Source: Echinarachnius parma
Taxonomy: Eukaryota; Echinodermata; Echinoidea; Clypeasteroida; Echinarachniidae
Reading direction: 5' to 3'
Assembly: GCA_037951105.1 (NCBI GenBank)
Contig: JBAMJV010007647.1
Span: 62,001-126,000 of the forward strand
DNA length: 64,000 nucleotides
Shown here: positions 10,677-22,487 of the stretch, piece by piece
How the letters are laid out: every line of letters starts with the position of its first letter
How positions within the stretch are numbered: position 1 is the first letter of the stretch
Program-made: the position numbers and the translations under genes
Notes under the pieces: model-generated
The model's database searches: none
What the model saw: only the letters and a program-made list of their open reading frames with translations
Told to the model about the DNA's origin: nothing

Positions 10677-11285
10677 ATTTTCCGCTGTGAAATTGCTAAA
10701 ATTTTCAAGCTCGCTCCGCTCGCTCGCATACATAATATTTCACAACATCGGGTGATTTATATTACCCTTAATAATGCCATATTATAAGTAATAAAACGAA
10801 TATACCCATACAATAATTGAAACAAATGGCAATTTTCCGCTGTGAAGATAACATTTTCAAGCTCGCTCCGCTCGCTCGCATACAAAATATTTCACAACGT
10901 CGGGTGATTGTATTACCCTTTATAACGCCATATCATAAGTAATAAAACGAATATACCCATACAATAATTGAAACAAATGGCAATTTTCCGCTGTGAAATA
11001 GGTAAAATTTTCAAGCTCGCTCCGCTCGCTCGCATACAAAATATTTCACAACGTCGGGTGATTGTATTACCCTTTATAACGCCATATCATAAGTAATAAA
11101 ACGAATATAGCCACACAGTCATTGAAATAAATGGCAATTTTCCGCTGTGAAATAGGTAAAATGTTCAAGCTCGCTCCGCTCGCTCGCATACATAATATTT
11201 CACAACGTCGGGTGATTATATTACCCTTCATAACGCCATAATAAGTAATACAACGAATATACCCATACAATAATTGAAACAAATC
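10677..11285 (+). repeat. Tandem array, four units of 151-155 bp
   Basis: TCCGCTGTGAA recurs at 10681, 10836, 10987 and 11141. Every unit has AAGCTCGCTCCGCTCGCTCGC, ATATTTCACAACRTCGGGTGAT and GAATATACCCATACAATAATTG. Units are about 90-95% alike. The left edge coincides with the MITE at 10285-10676. Confidence 0.93.
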
Positions 11286-11453
11286 TACTGGCCCAAAAGG
11301 GCCTGTTAAAAAAAAACGTGAGTGTGGAGCCCTGAATGAGTGCATATTATGTGACACATATAGGGTTAATCACTTGATCGAGTGATAGATCAATTGCCTT
11401 TGGAAAAGAAAATGAATTAATGTAAAATAAAAATAATTAATTTAAAAAAAAAT

Positions 11454-11602
11454 GAGTTGGACTCGGACTCGGACTCGGACTCGGATGGTCTGGACTCGGA
11501 CTCGGACTCGGACTCGGATGGTCTGGACTCGGTCTCGGTCTCGGACTCGGACAGTCTGGACTCGGACTCGGTCTCGGACTCGGATTGGGTGGACTCGGAT
11601 AC
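11454..11602 (+). repeat. GGACTC hexamer array 2
   Basis: Near-perfect GGACTC hexamers interrupted by GGATGGTCT every ~45 bp, giving a higher-order period. One frame reads W-T-R-T-R-T-R, which is not evidence for a gene. Confidence 0.93.
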
Positions 11603-11604
11603 AA

Positions 11605-12057
11605 CACTGTGATTTATTCATCGGAAAAAACGACGGTGGATGCGCCTCTGGAAAAAATAATTTATTTTAGAAAGCAAGATCATCTGAAAGCAAGAAATTA
11701 ATCCTTCCTTTTCACCATCTGGATGGCACCCATAAAGGGATGCCCGTAACAATCAGTAGCTTATAATATTAATTTCCAATTTTTCTCTGCTACCCTTCCT
11801 CACATTGTGAACACTTCAAGGACGATATCCCACATTAGTGTGGTTTCGTAGTTCTTATGTTGAGCAAAAAGCTAACAAGTTATATTAAGTGTAAATGAAG
11901 AAAGGGCATAAATATATCTATTATTTGAGTAATATTCTACTACTGTATCTGCTTTAACTATTTTATTATGATTTTTATTAGCGTAAAGATCACTATAATT
12001 TAGAAAACTCCTTAGTTTGGCAACGCAGTGTTACATTTTCAAATCAGATTTTGTTTA
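11605..12057. other. Non-coding spacer
   Basis: AT-rich; no feature seen. Confidence 0.4.
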
Positions 12058-12180
12058 TCAAATTGGCAACTTCACGGCAAACCAGTTACCGGTAATGTTT
12101 TTTTTTTTACATTTTAATAAACAAAATAATTATGTTCAACCTATTTTGATGTATCAAAAAATTAGGAGTTGCCAATTTGA
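12058..12180. mobile_element. Short inverted-repeat element, TCAAATTGGCAACT ends
   Basis: TCAAATTGGCAACT at the left and AGTTGCCAATTTGA at the right are exact inverses of 14 bp. 123 bp, AT-rich interior. Confidence 0.7.
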
Positions 12181-12808
12181 TTAGGGAAATACTGATCAAT
12201 TTTGCCTTGAACTAGCTCTCGTCCTGTATGGGTTGATGGTCGAGTTTGGGGATGCTTTCCCTGAAGATCGTAATGTTTAACTATGCTAGTTTGTGCACCA
12301 GTACTGCATAACACTAAATTCATTAGAATCACACTGAGCGTGTGTGTATTCCGCACCGTAACGAGCGCAAGATGTTCGCCAGATCGCCTCGTGCGTCTGT
12401 CTGATTTACGAATCCGGACCACTTTGATCACACTGTTCGTTTGATTTATCAAGTCATACGATCTAAGTAGAGCATTTTGAACAAAAAACGAGGTGAAATT
12501 TGGGATAAGGCGATGCGCCGGAATTATGAAAAGGAAAAACTAAGAATAAGGTGTAAAAATAGAACGCAGAAATAAGGTTAACCTTCCCGGCTTAAATAGT
12601 GTCAAAGAAGAAAAAAAAACAAGATGGCAAATATTGTCCATGCAGCGATAAGTTATTTCCCCAGCCACAGTTTGATTTGTAACTCGATTCCATCCTGCTG
12701 AACCTGGAAAGGAAACAATAGCTATGAAGAAAAACTCTGTGGACATCAAAGTCCCAAATATATGGCATGAATAATTAGAGTATCCTGTCTATCCCGTCCT
12801 TCGCACAG

Positions 12809-13376
12809 TTTAAAGGGGTAGTTCAGTTTTGGTAAAGAAGGCGCTTCAAGAAATAATTTGTGTGTGTGAGGTAATGAAAAACTGAGTGTCGAATTTGAAA
12901 GAGCATAACATTTTAATGACAGAATAAACATTATTTGATCAAAATTGGTTCAGAAACAGCTGAAATATCAATAAATATATCCGATCGGATAAACCTGGGG
13001 CCCCATACCAGGTTTATTCAATGATTTTCAAAAAATATATAAAATGCTTACACTTTTTCAAAAATTTTCAAAAATGTTTTTTTTTTAAATAGTTGTTGAT
13101 GATCTCTCTATTTAATCATTATTTTAACAAAACATCACAAGTCATACACAATTTTTAAAATAAAAATGGTAGAAACCAATGCGTTTTAGAGTGCGCCCTC
13201 CTTTGTTTTAACGGCTCTTTTTAAATGAAAACGGACTTTTTTCTTAGTCGTTTGTAATTTTGTATACTTTCCGAGCATGGTGAAGTTATACATATTAGTA
13301 TGCAATGTTATTGTGCAGGATTTGGTCGCTAAAGACCAAACGTGCAGTCTTACCAAAACGAAACTATCCCTTTAAA
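12809..13376. mobile_element. MITE, TTAAAGGGGTAGTTCAGTTTTGG ends
   Basis: TTTAAAGGGGTAGTTCAGTT at the left and its inverse AACGAAACTATCCCTTTAAA at the right, with TTGGTAA/TTACCAA continuing inward. ~568 bp, no coding frame. Shares the TTAAAGG terminus class. Confidence 0.8.
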
Positions 13377-13869
13377 GGTTTAAACACTATGCCAAATTTG
13401 CCCTTTTAGCCACAGATTGATTGTTACTCGATTCCATCTCGTTAAACTTGGAAGGAAAACAAGTTATTAACTAAAATTCTGAGGGCATTATACAATTTAA
13501 ATAATATCTAAATTCGACAGTGACTCGACGTCAACCCATTCGTCATTCGTAAATTTTAAGTTTCGTTAAGTTCTAATTTGCTGTAAGTAAAACAATGCTA
13601 CTGTGCAAAATTCCCTTGTTAGTGATAATCTATTCACACCAGCCCTGTTAAATTGTAACTCAATCCAATCCAGATAAAATTGAGTATACCGTAAAGGAAA
13701 CAAAAATAATTGACATCAATATCCAAAATGTCAAATTTGAAGAATTACATTCTCCCGTCCGCCCATATCAGTCGTATGGTTTTAAACGTTACAGAAACCC
13801 AAGAGAAATGCTACCGAAAACTGCGTATCTATATACTACAAAGTTGCCGGTCAAATGAAATGAGAGTAA

Positions 13870-14091
13870 AGCCCGGCTCAGACAGAGCCGACTCGACCCG
13901 ATTCGACTGATTTTCATTCGGATCGGCTCAGTTTTCAGTGCCTTGCGACACACATTTTGCCAGTCGAGAGACAGTCGGATGCCAGTCGGGGCCGATTCAA
14001 CACGATGAATCGGATCCGACCGACCGGGCCCAACTCTAGCCTGATTGAAACCAGTCGGATCGGGTCGAGTCGGCTCTGTCTGCGCCGGGCT
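13870..14091. mobile_element. MITE with AGCCCGGC ends and TAA target duplication
   Basis: TIRs of ~40 bp (AGCCCGGCTCAGACAGAGCC, then GACTCGACCCGATTCGACTG, with inverse). TAA lies at 13867-13869 and 14092-14094. A 3-bp TAA duplication fits PIF/Harbinger-type insertion. The interior is rich in CAGTCGG/CCGACTG motifs. 222 bp. Confidence 0.82.
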
Positions 14092-14342
14092 TAAGGAGCC
14101 TAGCTTTCGATCCCAGCAGAATCTTCGTCAGGGAAAAAATAAAACAATGCATGCGATGACAAAGTTGTCTTTTTAGCAATAAGTTAGTTTGTCCCTAGCC
14201 ACGTTTGATCATGTTGATTGTAACTCGATTCCATCCCGTTGAACTTTGCAAGGAAACCATAGTCATGTACAAAAAAACTCTGTGTTGGGCTTCAAAATCC
14301 CAACATTTTGATTATTATTTTCACCCGTCTGCCCATCATCTG

Positions 14343-14560
14343 GTGATCTGGTCTAGTGGTCAGAGCTCTGATCTTCGCCCTTATCGGCGAGGGTTCGAAC
14401 CTCGGCTGCGTCTCTCGGATGGTGACGATAAAGGGCAGTCTCAGACATGCCAGACGTAAATTTATCAAAATTTACTGGACGCGTCTGCAAAAACCAAATA
14501 ACCAACCCAACTAGACGCTTACTTATATAATAATAGTGGAGTCCGGCTACATCTAGCTCA
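14343..14560 (+). mobile_element. tRNA-derived SINE fragment
   Basis: TGGTCTAGTGGTCAGAGC is a pol III A-box and GAGGGTTCGAACCTC a T-arm with B-box, 66 bp tRNA-like in all. It is followed by a body with GACGATAAAGGGCAGTCTCA, as in tRNA-headed SINEs. The acceptor stem is not intact, so it is not a functional tRNA. Confidence 0.65.
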
Positions 14561-14748
14561 TGTCTGTCAAGGTATGCCACTCTTGGCTCTTTTCTTACCA
14601 GTAATCATCAGGTACTATTTTAAACCCACCTAATCATATTGCGTACTTTCTTAGCTCCCCGGTGAGCATATTACTATTAACCATACGCTGTCAATGGCGC
14701 CAGGCTTATTTACACCCGACCAACCATTGGACCAATTGATATTCCTGT

Positions 14749-15510
14749 GCACTCTAAATTACAGGGATTTAAAATTAAATCTATAAGATTTACTTTTAAA
14801 TCTTTCTTCGGCTGTGGTTAGGGACCAGCCGATCATGATTTAAAATAAATCTTTTGTTGGATTTAAAAAATATAAATCCAGATCCGGGATCCAGATAGAT
14901 TAAAAATGAAGCCCTTTTGGATTTGTTTTATGTTAATCTTATTAGGCCCCAGGGGAGTTCATGGCATCCTAATGAATTATTCATAATCAGTGATGCAGGC
15001 CACAATTTTCAGTTTTTAGTTTACTGTGCATGATACATTTACTAAATAAAGCGCTACTCACCAATTATCATGGCAAAAGAAAAAAATAGAAGACTAAAGA
15101 GCGGATTCGAACCCGTGACACCGAGCGTGGAGGTCCACAGCGTGACCACTACGCTACGTAAATCGATGATGGAAAAAGTGGTCTCATTGTTATCATATCC
15201 TTAACTCTAACCAAAACCGTAATCCTAGTTATGAATATTCATGAGTATAAAACTAAGAAAACTGAGTTTCAGAATACCGCAGTAGGTCAAGGGGTGAAAT
15301 ATCTCTGTTCTCATTCGTCAAATCTCCGATAACCTGGCGTTATTTTCCAATCCTTTGATGGATTGAAAATCACACCTTGGCCTTCGATTAACAATTGCTT
15401 TCGCGCGACTTTTTAAGTCTCCATAGATTTACAAATAATCTAAGTGTATTTATATTTGTTTTAATCCAAGCTACGATTTAGATTTCAAATCCCTGTAATT
15501 TAGAGTGTGC
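14749..15510. mobile_element. 762-bp element with GCACTCTAAATTACAGGGATTT ends
   Basis: GCACTCTAAATTACAGGGAT at the left is matched by ATCCCTGTAATTTAGAGTGTGC at the right. The interior holds GATTTA-rich sub-repeats, a tRNA-like segment (15100-15168) and no transposase frame. The family B MITE lies immediately to the right. Confidence 0.78.
15100..15168 (-). pseudogene. tRNA-like sequence (SINE head)
   Basis: On the minus strand TAGCGTAGTGGTCACGC (A-box) and CACGGGTTCGAATCCG (T-arm/B-box) are correctly ordered about 35 nt apart. The acceptor stem is not conserved. Lies inside the element 14749-15510. Confidence 0.6.
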
Positions 15511-15515
15511 CAGGT

Positions 15516-15672
15516 TGCAGAAAGAGATACATTCGATTGTTAGTTACAATTAATTGTAAGTCAGAACATTTTGTGCATTTCCACCAATCAGATTTGCGCA
15601 CTTGCTAGTCACATGATCTGACTTATAATTAATTGCAACTTCACAATCGATTGTAAGCCTTTGCAACGGGGC
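15516..15672. mobile_element. MITE family B, copy 2
   Basis: TTGCAGAAAGAGATACATTCG starts the left side, missing the first GCCCCG; the right end is GCAACGGGGC. It is flanked by CCAGG (15511-15515) and CCTGG (15673-15677), a 5-bp duplication with one difference. The interior keeps ATTAATTGTAAGTCAGA and ACAATCGATTGTAA. Confidence 0.8.
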
Positions 15673-15714
15673 CCTGGATAATTATGCAGAGAGCAGCAAT
15701 GCAGATTAAAATGT

Positions 15715-15815
15715 CTTGGTGAAGGACATTAATGCCGCGGGGCATCGATAGGGTTCGAACTCGGGTCCCGTGATCATTGGAAGTCAAGCGCTTATCAGAA
15801 TGGTGCCACTACATC
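15715..15815 (-). mobile_element. tRNA-Gly-like SINE fragment
   Basis: Minus strand: TAGTGGCACCATTCTGATAAG, a TTCC-containing anticodon arm, and GAGTTCGAACCC (B-box). The adjoining TTGGTGAAGGACATTAATGCC resembles the linker beside the tRNA head at 29785. Degenerate. Confidence 0.55.
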
Positions 15816-16980
15816 TCTTCATGCTCTAGAACCAAAGCCCGCCATTCTCAGGATCGTATAATCATATTATAGGGCTCGTGTGAAGGCATCGTCACCCCGA
15901 CTAATGACACGGCCCGCTCCCGCGGCACGTATCGCTGTCGGCCCCGCCTATAATGCGGAAGACAAACAACCGGGGAGAACTTACAAATACAACAAAAAAT
16001 TGTTTAATGACTTTGTATCAAACGTTCATATACAAATCGGTTGAAATGCAATTTAGCAAGCAAATCATATTAGGCGAGCTCCACAATTCAATTGGAAATA
16101 GGTCAAGGTTGTGTAGGGTGGCAGTAAAGGGTGGTAGCGTTAGTCTACAAACATAGGCTAAAGTGGAAACACTGCAATACTGTATTGCATGCATGGAAAA
16201 CACACATAATATGAATATTTCCCCAAGTTTTCTTTATATTTCTTCTATTTGTATTATAGTTAACTTTTTTTTTCTTTCGGAGGTAATATTTACAGTTGTA
16301 GGATTGTTTCGATGAAATATAATACTTATGAAGAAATGAAAATAATAAATGCTACAGACAATTTAAACAAATGTCATGTAAATATCCGCTCTTTTTCACT
16401 CAGTCATTGTCAACGAACAAACGAACAGTAGTCAAATATTTTGAGCTCAGCCTTTTCTAGAAAACATCGCTCATTATTTTAACCGCATTTAAAACAAGTT
16501 ACCATTTTTGTTTGCATTGCACACACAAGAAAAATGAACCCAGGATATTGCGTACCAATTCTTAGACATTACTTTTAAACAGGATGTTAAATATATATTT
16601 GTTTAAATATAGATAAACGATCGAATACAATAGGCGGCGAGAACTTAAGTTAACCGAAAATCAGGTAACAACGGTAAGGTATTTTTTGGTATACGATCTA
16701 AGGGAGGTACAGCGCAGCCAAGGTTAGTACATGCCGGAGGGAGCTGGTTCAATAATTGCCCTAAGGTGGTTGTCTGTGTGTTAAACCAAAACAAATATGT
16801 GATTAGATATGAATAACTGTATTTACTTTCGCTCGGGGTGGGGGGGGGGGGGGGGCAGTGAGAAGAAATGGGTTGCAATAATGCTCCTCTTGTCGCGCTC
16901 CATCAATACTGTCTCGTGAAAGTGTTTGGGCACAAAATAAATGTTGTTGTTTTGGGTTTGTTGTTAATCCAGGCGGTTGC
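15816..16980. other. Non-coding spacer
   Basis: AT-rich with one G run at ~16839-16855. No gene seen. Confidence 0.4.
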
Positions 16981-17765
16981 TCAGTAGAGCATCATGCATG
17001 GACTCGGGTTAGGGTACCCAAGCAAGGCTCGAACCCACGACCTTTCGCACCGCAAAGCAAACCCTCTTTATAACCACTCAGTTTCAACTTTCAAGACCTC
17101 ACCAATATATATCCTTAAAATGATAGGTCGACAGGGAGGGGGTACACAGACATCTTACTCGAGCGAGGCTCGAACCTGCGACCCCCTCACCACGACCTAT
17201 CGCATCGCAGACAAACGATCTAACCACTCAGTCACAAGGCCTCACTTATAATATCCTTTCAATGCTGGGTCGACAGCGGGGGTTCGGGTATATACAGACA
17301 TTTATCCAAGAGAGACTCGAACCCACAACCTATCGCAGCGCAAACAAACGCGCTAACCAGTCGGCCCCACTAACAAAAATCCCTTCAATAATGCTGGGTC
17401 AACCATGGGAGAGGATCTCAGGTATTTACCTGGGCGAGCTAGCTCGAACCCACAACCTCATCAACAAAGATAAACGCTCTATAACCACACAGTTTCAAGT
17501 TCTCGTTGATAATATAATTTCATTAATGGGTCGATAGGTGTGGTATTTAGTCATCTACCCAAGAGAGGCTCGAACCCACGACCTATCGCAGCGCAAACAA
17601 ACGCGCTAACCACGCGGTCGCAAGGCCTCACTATATAAACAAAAATCCCTTCAATACTGGGTCGACCATAGGGGAGAGGGGCTCAGGTCTTTGCCTGAAC
17701 GAGGCTCGAACCCAGGACTTTCCAAATCGTAGTGAAACGCTTCTACCGTTCACCTATATATAGCT
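16980..17765 (-). repeat. Tandem array of six degenerate tRNA-like units
   Basis: GGCTCGAACCCACGACC (minus strand GGTCGTGGGTTCGAGCC, a T-arm with B-box) recurs at about 17027, 17168, 17314, 17442, 17569 and 17704. Each is followed by CGCARCGCAAACAAACGCGCTAACCA, which on the minus strand reads TGGTTAGCGCG, the A-box and D-arm. Spacers share CAATRCTGGGTCGACC. The period is ~127-146 bp. Units are too degraded to be functional tRNA genes; an amplified tRNA-derived SINE head is likely. Confidence 0.75.
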
Positions 17766-17769
17766 AAGG

Positions 17770-19813
17770 TGCCTCTTTTAAGAGGTACATTACATGTCAA
17801 AGATCGTGTTACCGAGATAACAATGCGGGATCGATTTGCCGCTTCTCTGAAATATTACTAAGTAATAAAAAAGCGCGCCAATATACATGATAATAACAAC
17901 GATTGTGGATGAGTCACGGCGCTGGCCTGGGAATCCAGCATCATGCAATCGCCGTGAAAATAAATGAAAATTACCCTGCGATATTTGATTTCCTGGATTC
18001 ACTCGTTTCATCCCTACAAAAGGAGACGCATCTTTATGGATTTACTGTCAGTGAAGGCATCTCCCATCAAACGATGGGCGTTATCACTTTCTAAGTTTAG
18101 AATTCACCCGACATATTACAGTATATAAAGTCGCTTGAGATAAAAGTAGGTGTTTATATTTATAGACATGCATTTGTATTAATATAATGGTTGTATAGCA
18201 ATTCCACTGCGATTGAAATACTAAAAATAGCTTCAGAATATTGCACCGACGCCCATTGTTATTTATGGATCACTTATGGTGGGTTTATTGTATTCACATT
18301 TTCCATAAATAAATTGTCTGAAATGGGAATCGGAAAACGATTTTAACCTGCTGCATTTCCGGGGAAATATCGACACACCTTGGAAAAGATATCAAATAAG
18401 CCATTTTAAAAGTTCCGTTTTGAAATATAAAAAAATCAACCAGCGATGTTCTCAATGCTTGTTAATTTGTTTTTGAAAGTTATTTTATTGAAGAACTAAA
18501 GTTCAACTTGTAAAACTTCACTCACATTGAATTATGTAAGTCGCAAAATAACACACACACACACGTACACATACACGAACAAACAAACAAACATACACAC
18601 GCATATGCACGATACATGCGCAAAGTTAAAGCATATGACTGTATGCCGTAGTGCCAATATGCACTCGAAATATTTTTATTCAAACTCTCGATTTTTAACG
18701 TGAAAAAACATCGGTAGTGGCAAATCAGTCAATTCAACAAATGAAACTAAATTTTTGTAATACAAACATTTGTGAGCAAGTAAATATAACAAAGCGAAAA
18801 GACATGCACAAGGTAGCCTATACATGATTTGAGAGAACATTAATAGGAATAATAGGCCTATACAATAAGTATATAGACCATGTTTGGAGAGGGCTTATGT
18901 GTTTGACTTGATCAATACGTGTCATTTTGTGTGAAAACATTAATGAGCTATAATCGGTCCTAATCTGCCAGAGTACATGCTCTGTTAAAGATTTCGATTT
19001 CGATTTCAAGAATGAAGCAACACAAATGCAAACTAAAATGCATATTTGCAGTACAAATACTTTTGAATGAATAATCCTTCGCAGACACGTCGTGGTGTTT
19101 CTCGGTTTGAAGAGGGAGATAAACGTATCATAGTGATACGAGCATATCTTTGTATTGTTAAACTGCTTACACTTATGATCATACCACATGACTGTACGCT
19201 GTCACAAAGGAGAAATAGTTAAGCGATTTCTTTCTCGAATTAATACAATGTGAGGAGGACTCCTTACCTGGTTATTGTCTTCGATACAAAGTTTTTTGAA
19301 GTGCGCTGCCACCTGACCACTCCAAATCTACAATGGTCAGACATTCCTTGCCTCTTACAAAAATGACCACCCCAGTTTGGACGTGACGAATGAAAATGGC
19401 GTGAAATATACACCACTCAAGAATTAAATTAACATGGCGGAATTAAATATTGATATGTCATTGTTACGAGAGACAGGTCGAACCCAGGTGTGTGCTTTGG
19501 TATTTGATGCTACAGGTGTAAATAAATTCCAGCACATTGTTACGATTCCTCTTATTCGTCATAATTGACATGAGATGAGGCTGTCTCATTCGGGAAAATC
19601 GATATTGGAAGCTTTGGAACTGTGCACTTTTGCATGAATATGGATGATTTCTGAAATGTGTACATTATACGTAAAAACAATTTATTGGTCTTTATTTGTT
19701 GTTATATATTATGCATCTTCATTCAGTTTTCAACTAAATGTAAACATGAAGGGAATGTACGTTATTATCCCGTTTGCCATACAAACTGACGCAAATCGAA
19801 TCGTCTCCCTTTG
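17770..19813. other. Non-coding stretch with simple repeats
   Basis: Contains (AC)n and (AAAC)n around 18548-18600. The 123-codon minus-strand frame at 18818-19189 has no recognisable family. No exon found. Confidence 0.35.
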
Positions 19814-19873
19814 TAACCCGCTCCCTTTGAGATTCTGAAATCCCGATATAATTTGTACATAGCCCGTGCACCA
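19814..19873 (-). mobile_element. Short TTAACCC repeat, copy 1
   Basis: GTAACCCGCTCCCTTTGAGATTCTGAAATCCC...GTACATAGCCCG matches, inverted, the copies at 52069 and 58370. Confidence 0.6.
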
Positions 19874-19875
19874 TG

Positions 19876-20156
19876 GGGGGTTTCACGAAGATCCTAAGTT
19901 GAACTTAGCTCTACGTTGGACCTAACAATTATGGAGAGCCGTTAATGTATTTGTAAAATTGTTGAAACAGTTCTTCTGAAATGGCATAACGTATAGAAAT
20001 AGTCAGTTGTATTTATTATTATCAAGGAGCCTTGAGATAATTTCTCAAATATTTTTTATTTTTGCTTTTGAATGGTTTATTCCAAGGCTGCAAATGGCTT
20101 TCCATAATTGTTAGGTCCAACTTAGAGTTAAGTTCAGAATCTCTGTGACACACCCC
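19876..20156. mobile_element. MITE family C (TTTCAC...CTTAGA), copy 1
   Basis: The left end GGGGGTTTCACGAAGATCCT, followed by AAGTTGAACTTAG and GGACCTAACAATTATGGA, pairs with an inverted right end ACAATTGTTAGGTCC...GTGACACACCCCC. The interior shares TCTCAAATATTT and GCTTTTGAATGGTTTATTCC with copy 2 at 27761. Confidence 0.8.
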
Positions 20157-20159
20157 CAT

Positions 20160-22480
20160 GTCCCCGTATGAAAGGGGTTAATAGGCAATAGACAACATTT
20201 GAAATGTTTATATAACGGCACAATATTAACCTTTAATGATGTTTTAATCGGTTTTCCATGCAATCACCTTTAAACGAAGAGAGATAGTGGGTTATCCTAA
20301 TAATCTGCAGGCCTGTATGATTATTTGTACATGTCTCATTGAAGTGGTAGAAGAGGACGCTATCCCATTTACTGTGATTGAAAGAGCGAATGAGCGGTGG
20401 ACAAATGCGCAATTATACCCCCACTTTAGAGGAACACTTGTCGACAAGTCAAAATAACAGATCAGACAGATAAAAGACAGGGAGGGGGGCAAGACCCATT
20501 CATTGTTGACCGTTATAGGGATCGAAGAGCGCACCTGCTGTGCGGGTGAATAGCCGATCGGCACGGTATGCAGTGTACGCATTGTCAAGGTACACGAGTA
20601 GCGCAATGGGGGTGCGCGAAATCCTTCTTGAAGATTAACGCAGATTACATGAGTAAGAAACAAAACGCGTAAAAAGGGCTAACAGTAGCTGCTAATTAAG
20701 ATGGTTTTTTTCTCAGCTATATTAGACACCGAACCACTACTGAACAGATAATCGTTCGTGTGATCTATACCGACTCCCATAAGTATACAACATCTTCTTC
20801 ATACATAATAAATGACCCCCTGTTAGGCCCGTGTATGTTTCTTTTGAAAATAGGGCAAAACAAAACAATGCAGTTGATAAACCAAGAGTGTTGTGTACCT
20901 GTGGATATCAACAACATCTATACTTCTTCATGATACTCTAAGAGGGAGGGGGTATTATGCTGTTCTCTCTCTCTCTATCTCGTCTTAAACTACGTAAACC
21001 TATTAAATTAGGCCGACTTATGTATTCATATTGTCTCGAAGAATTTGCTCAATCTCTCCCAAATGAAAGGGTGCACTTCAAGCGCAAGAATGATTATAAT
21101 GTGTATACCCTCAAAATAATGATAAGCGCTATAATTATGAAACTAACGTGAATAGCGCTATATCATGTTTCATATGGATAGCCCCAAAATGGTAACCAGT
21201 GATTGTTACAAATACAATTCTACTTATTAATAGGATGGTAATTTGTTCGGAAACCTACATGTATATACGTGATCGTGAATGGAAAAATATTTTGTTAACA
21301 AGGTCTGCATTAATCTGAATATTATACATTTACAACAAAAAACACACACACATACACACACACACATCACGACCTTTGAAATCTAACATAGATGTAAAGT
21401 TACTTTTTTCTTTAGAAAGTCATTTACCACAAAAAATAAAATTAACAAATTATATGCACTTGGATTGGTGATTGGTATTTAACTTTCCCTTTCTGGTAAG
21501 TATTCATTTTAAAGAATATATAAAGGAGAGGAAAAAATGGTTCAGATAGATAGAATGGGGGATACATCGATATAAGTACAAACATGCACAGTTGACTTGT
21601 ACTTCGCTTCAGTTAACTTCGGAAATATTATAATGCCATGTCCTGAATGTGTATTTAATCATTTGGTTCAATCGTAGGATGTTGTATGTATCCAAAGTAA
21701 AAAAAAAAAAAAAACTCCCATAAGTAAACAAGGAATAAACAAACAAACACACAAACAGACAAACAAATAAAACAAAGCTTAGAAACAAATAAAGTGGGGG
21801 AGGAAATTTCTACCTCATACCAATAAATCTGGATATAAACAGTATTTTCATTGATACCACAAACCGCTTTGGCAAACCGGGTTGCCGGGGGTAAACTTAT
21901 AAGGAGCTTTGGTGGTAGACTAGTGGTAACCTAACATCCGTAAATGGCTTCTTAACCATGTTAACACAGACTGAAATACGTCTAATTGTTATGACCTTGC
22001 CGTGCGTGTCTTGTCGATTTAACTGCTATTATGCAGGATACACTGCCTCACCTGTTGACATTTAGTATTACGTATTGTGGAAATTCACACCATCGTGATT
22101 ATATGGGTTAAACCATGCTATATATTATACGCAACATGAGTAACACGATAATCCTGTGTTTGTGTTTCACTGAGGGGGAACACACGGGAAGCGGTTTGTA
22201 TATCCTTATATGACGCATCAAAATATTATTGTTGACTGCTGAATCCACCATGAGAGTTTTACAGATAAAACACTTTTCTTTAAAACAAATATTTTTACAG
22301 ATCATACAAAATTCTTGTCACGCCAGTTTTGGAACTTTTCAATATTGAATCAAACATAGGGGAAATAAATCACATAAATGAAAATGAGCAGAACGTTCGC
22401 TTCGCCAAAAAGCACCCGATAGCACTCATGGCGATACTTCCCAGTGACCCGCTCAAATGCTCGAGCTAGTACCAACACCA
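20160..22480. other. Non-coding stretch
   Basis: Includes (AC)n at ~21345-21366 and poly-A plus (AAAC)n at ~21700-21775. The 123-codon minus frame at 20292-20663 sits in a GC-balanced patch (20340-20640) but shows no family I know. No supported gene. Confidence 0.35.
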
Positions 22481-22487
22481 ATAGTGG

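Larger units (their letters stand above)
12640..14310 (+). repeat. Diverged repeat GATTGTAACTCGATTCCATCC, four copies
   Basis: A ~90-110 bp block (CCAGCCACAGTTTGAT, TGTAACTCGATTCCATCC, TTGAACYTGGAAAGGAAAC, AAACTCTGTG) recurs near 12655, 13405, 13640 and 14195. The copies are separated by inserted elements at 12809-13376 and 13870-14091, so the array predates those insertions. Confidence 0.65.

Noticed and set aside
11452-11670. 72-codon WTRTRTR frame as an Arg/Thr-rich protein
   Set aside because: Direct product of the GGACTC hexamer array.
16980-17765. CRISPR-like array of regular repeats
   Set aside because: Units are diverged, ~130 bp apart and tRNA-like; the DNA is eukaryotic.
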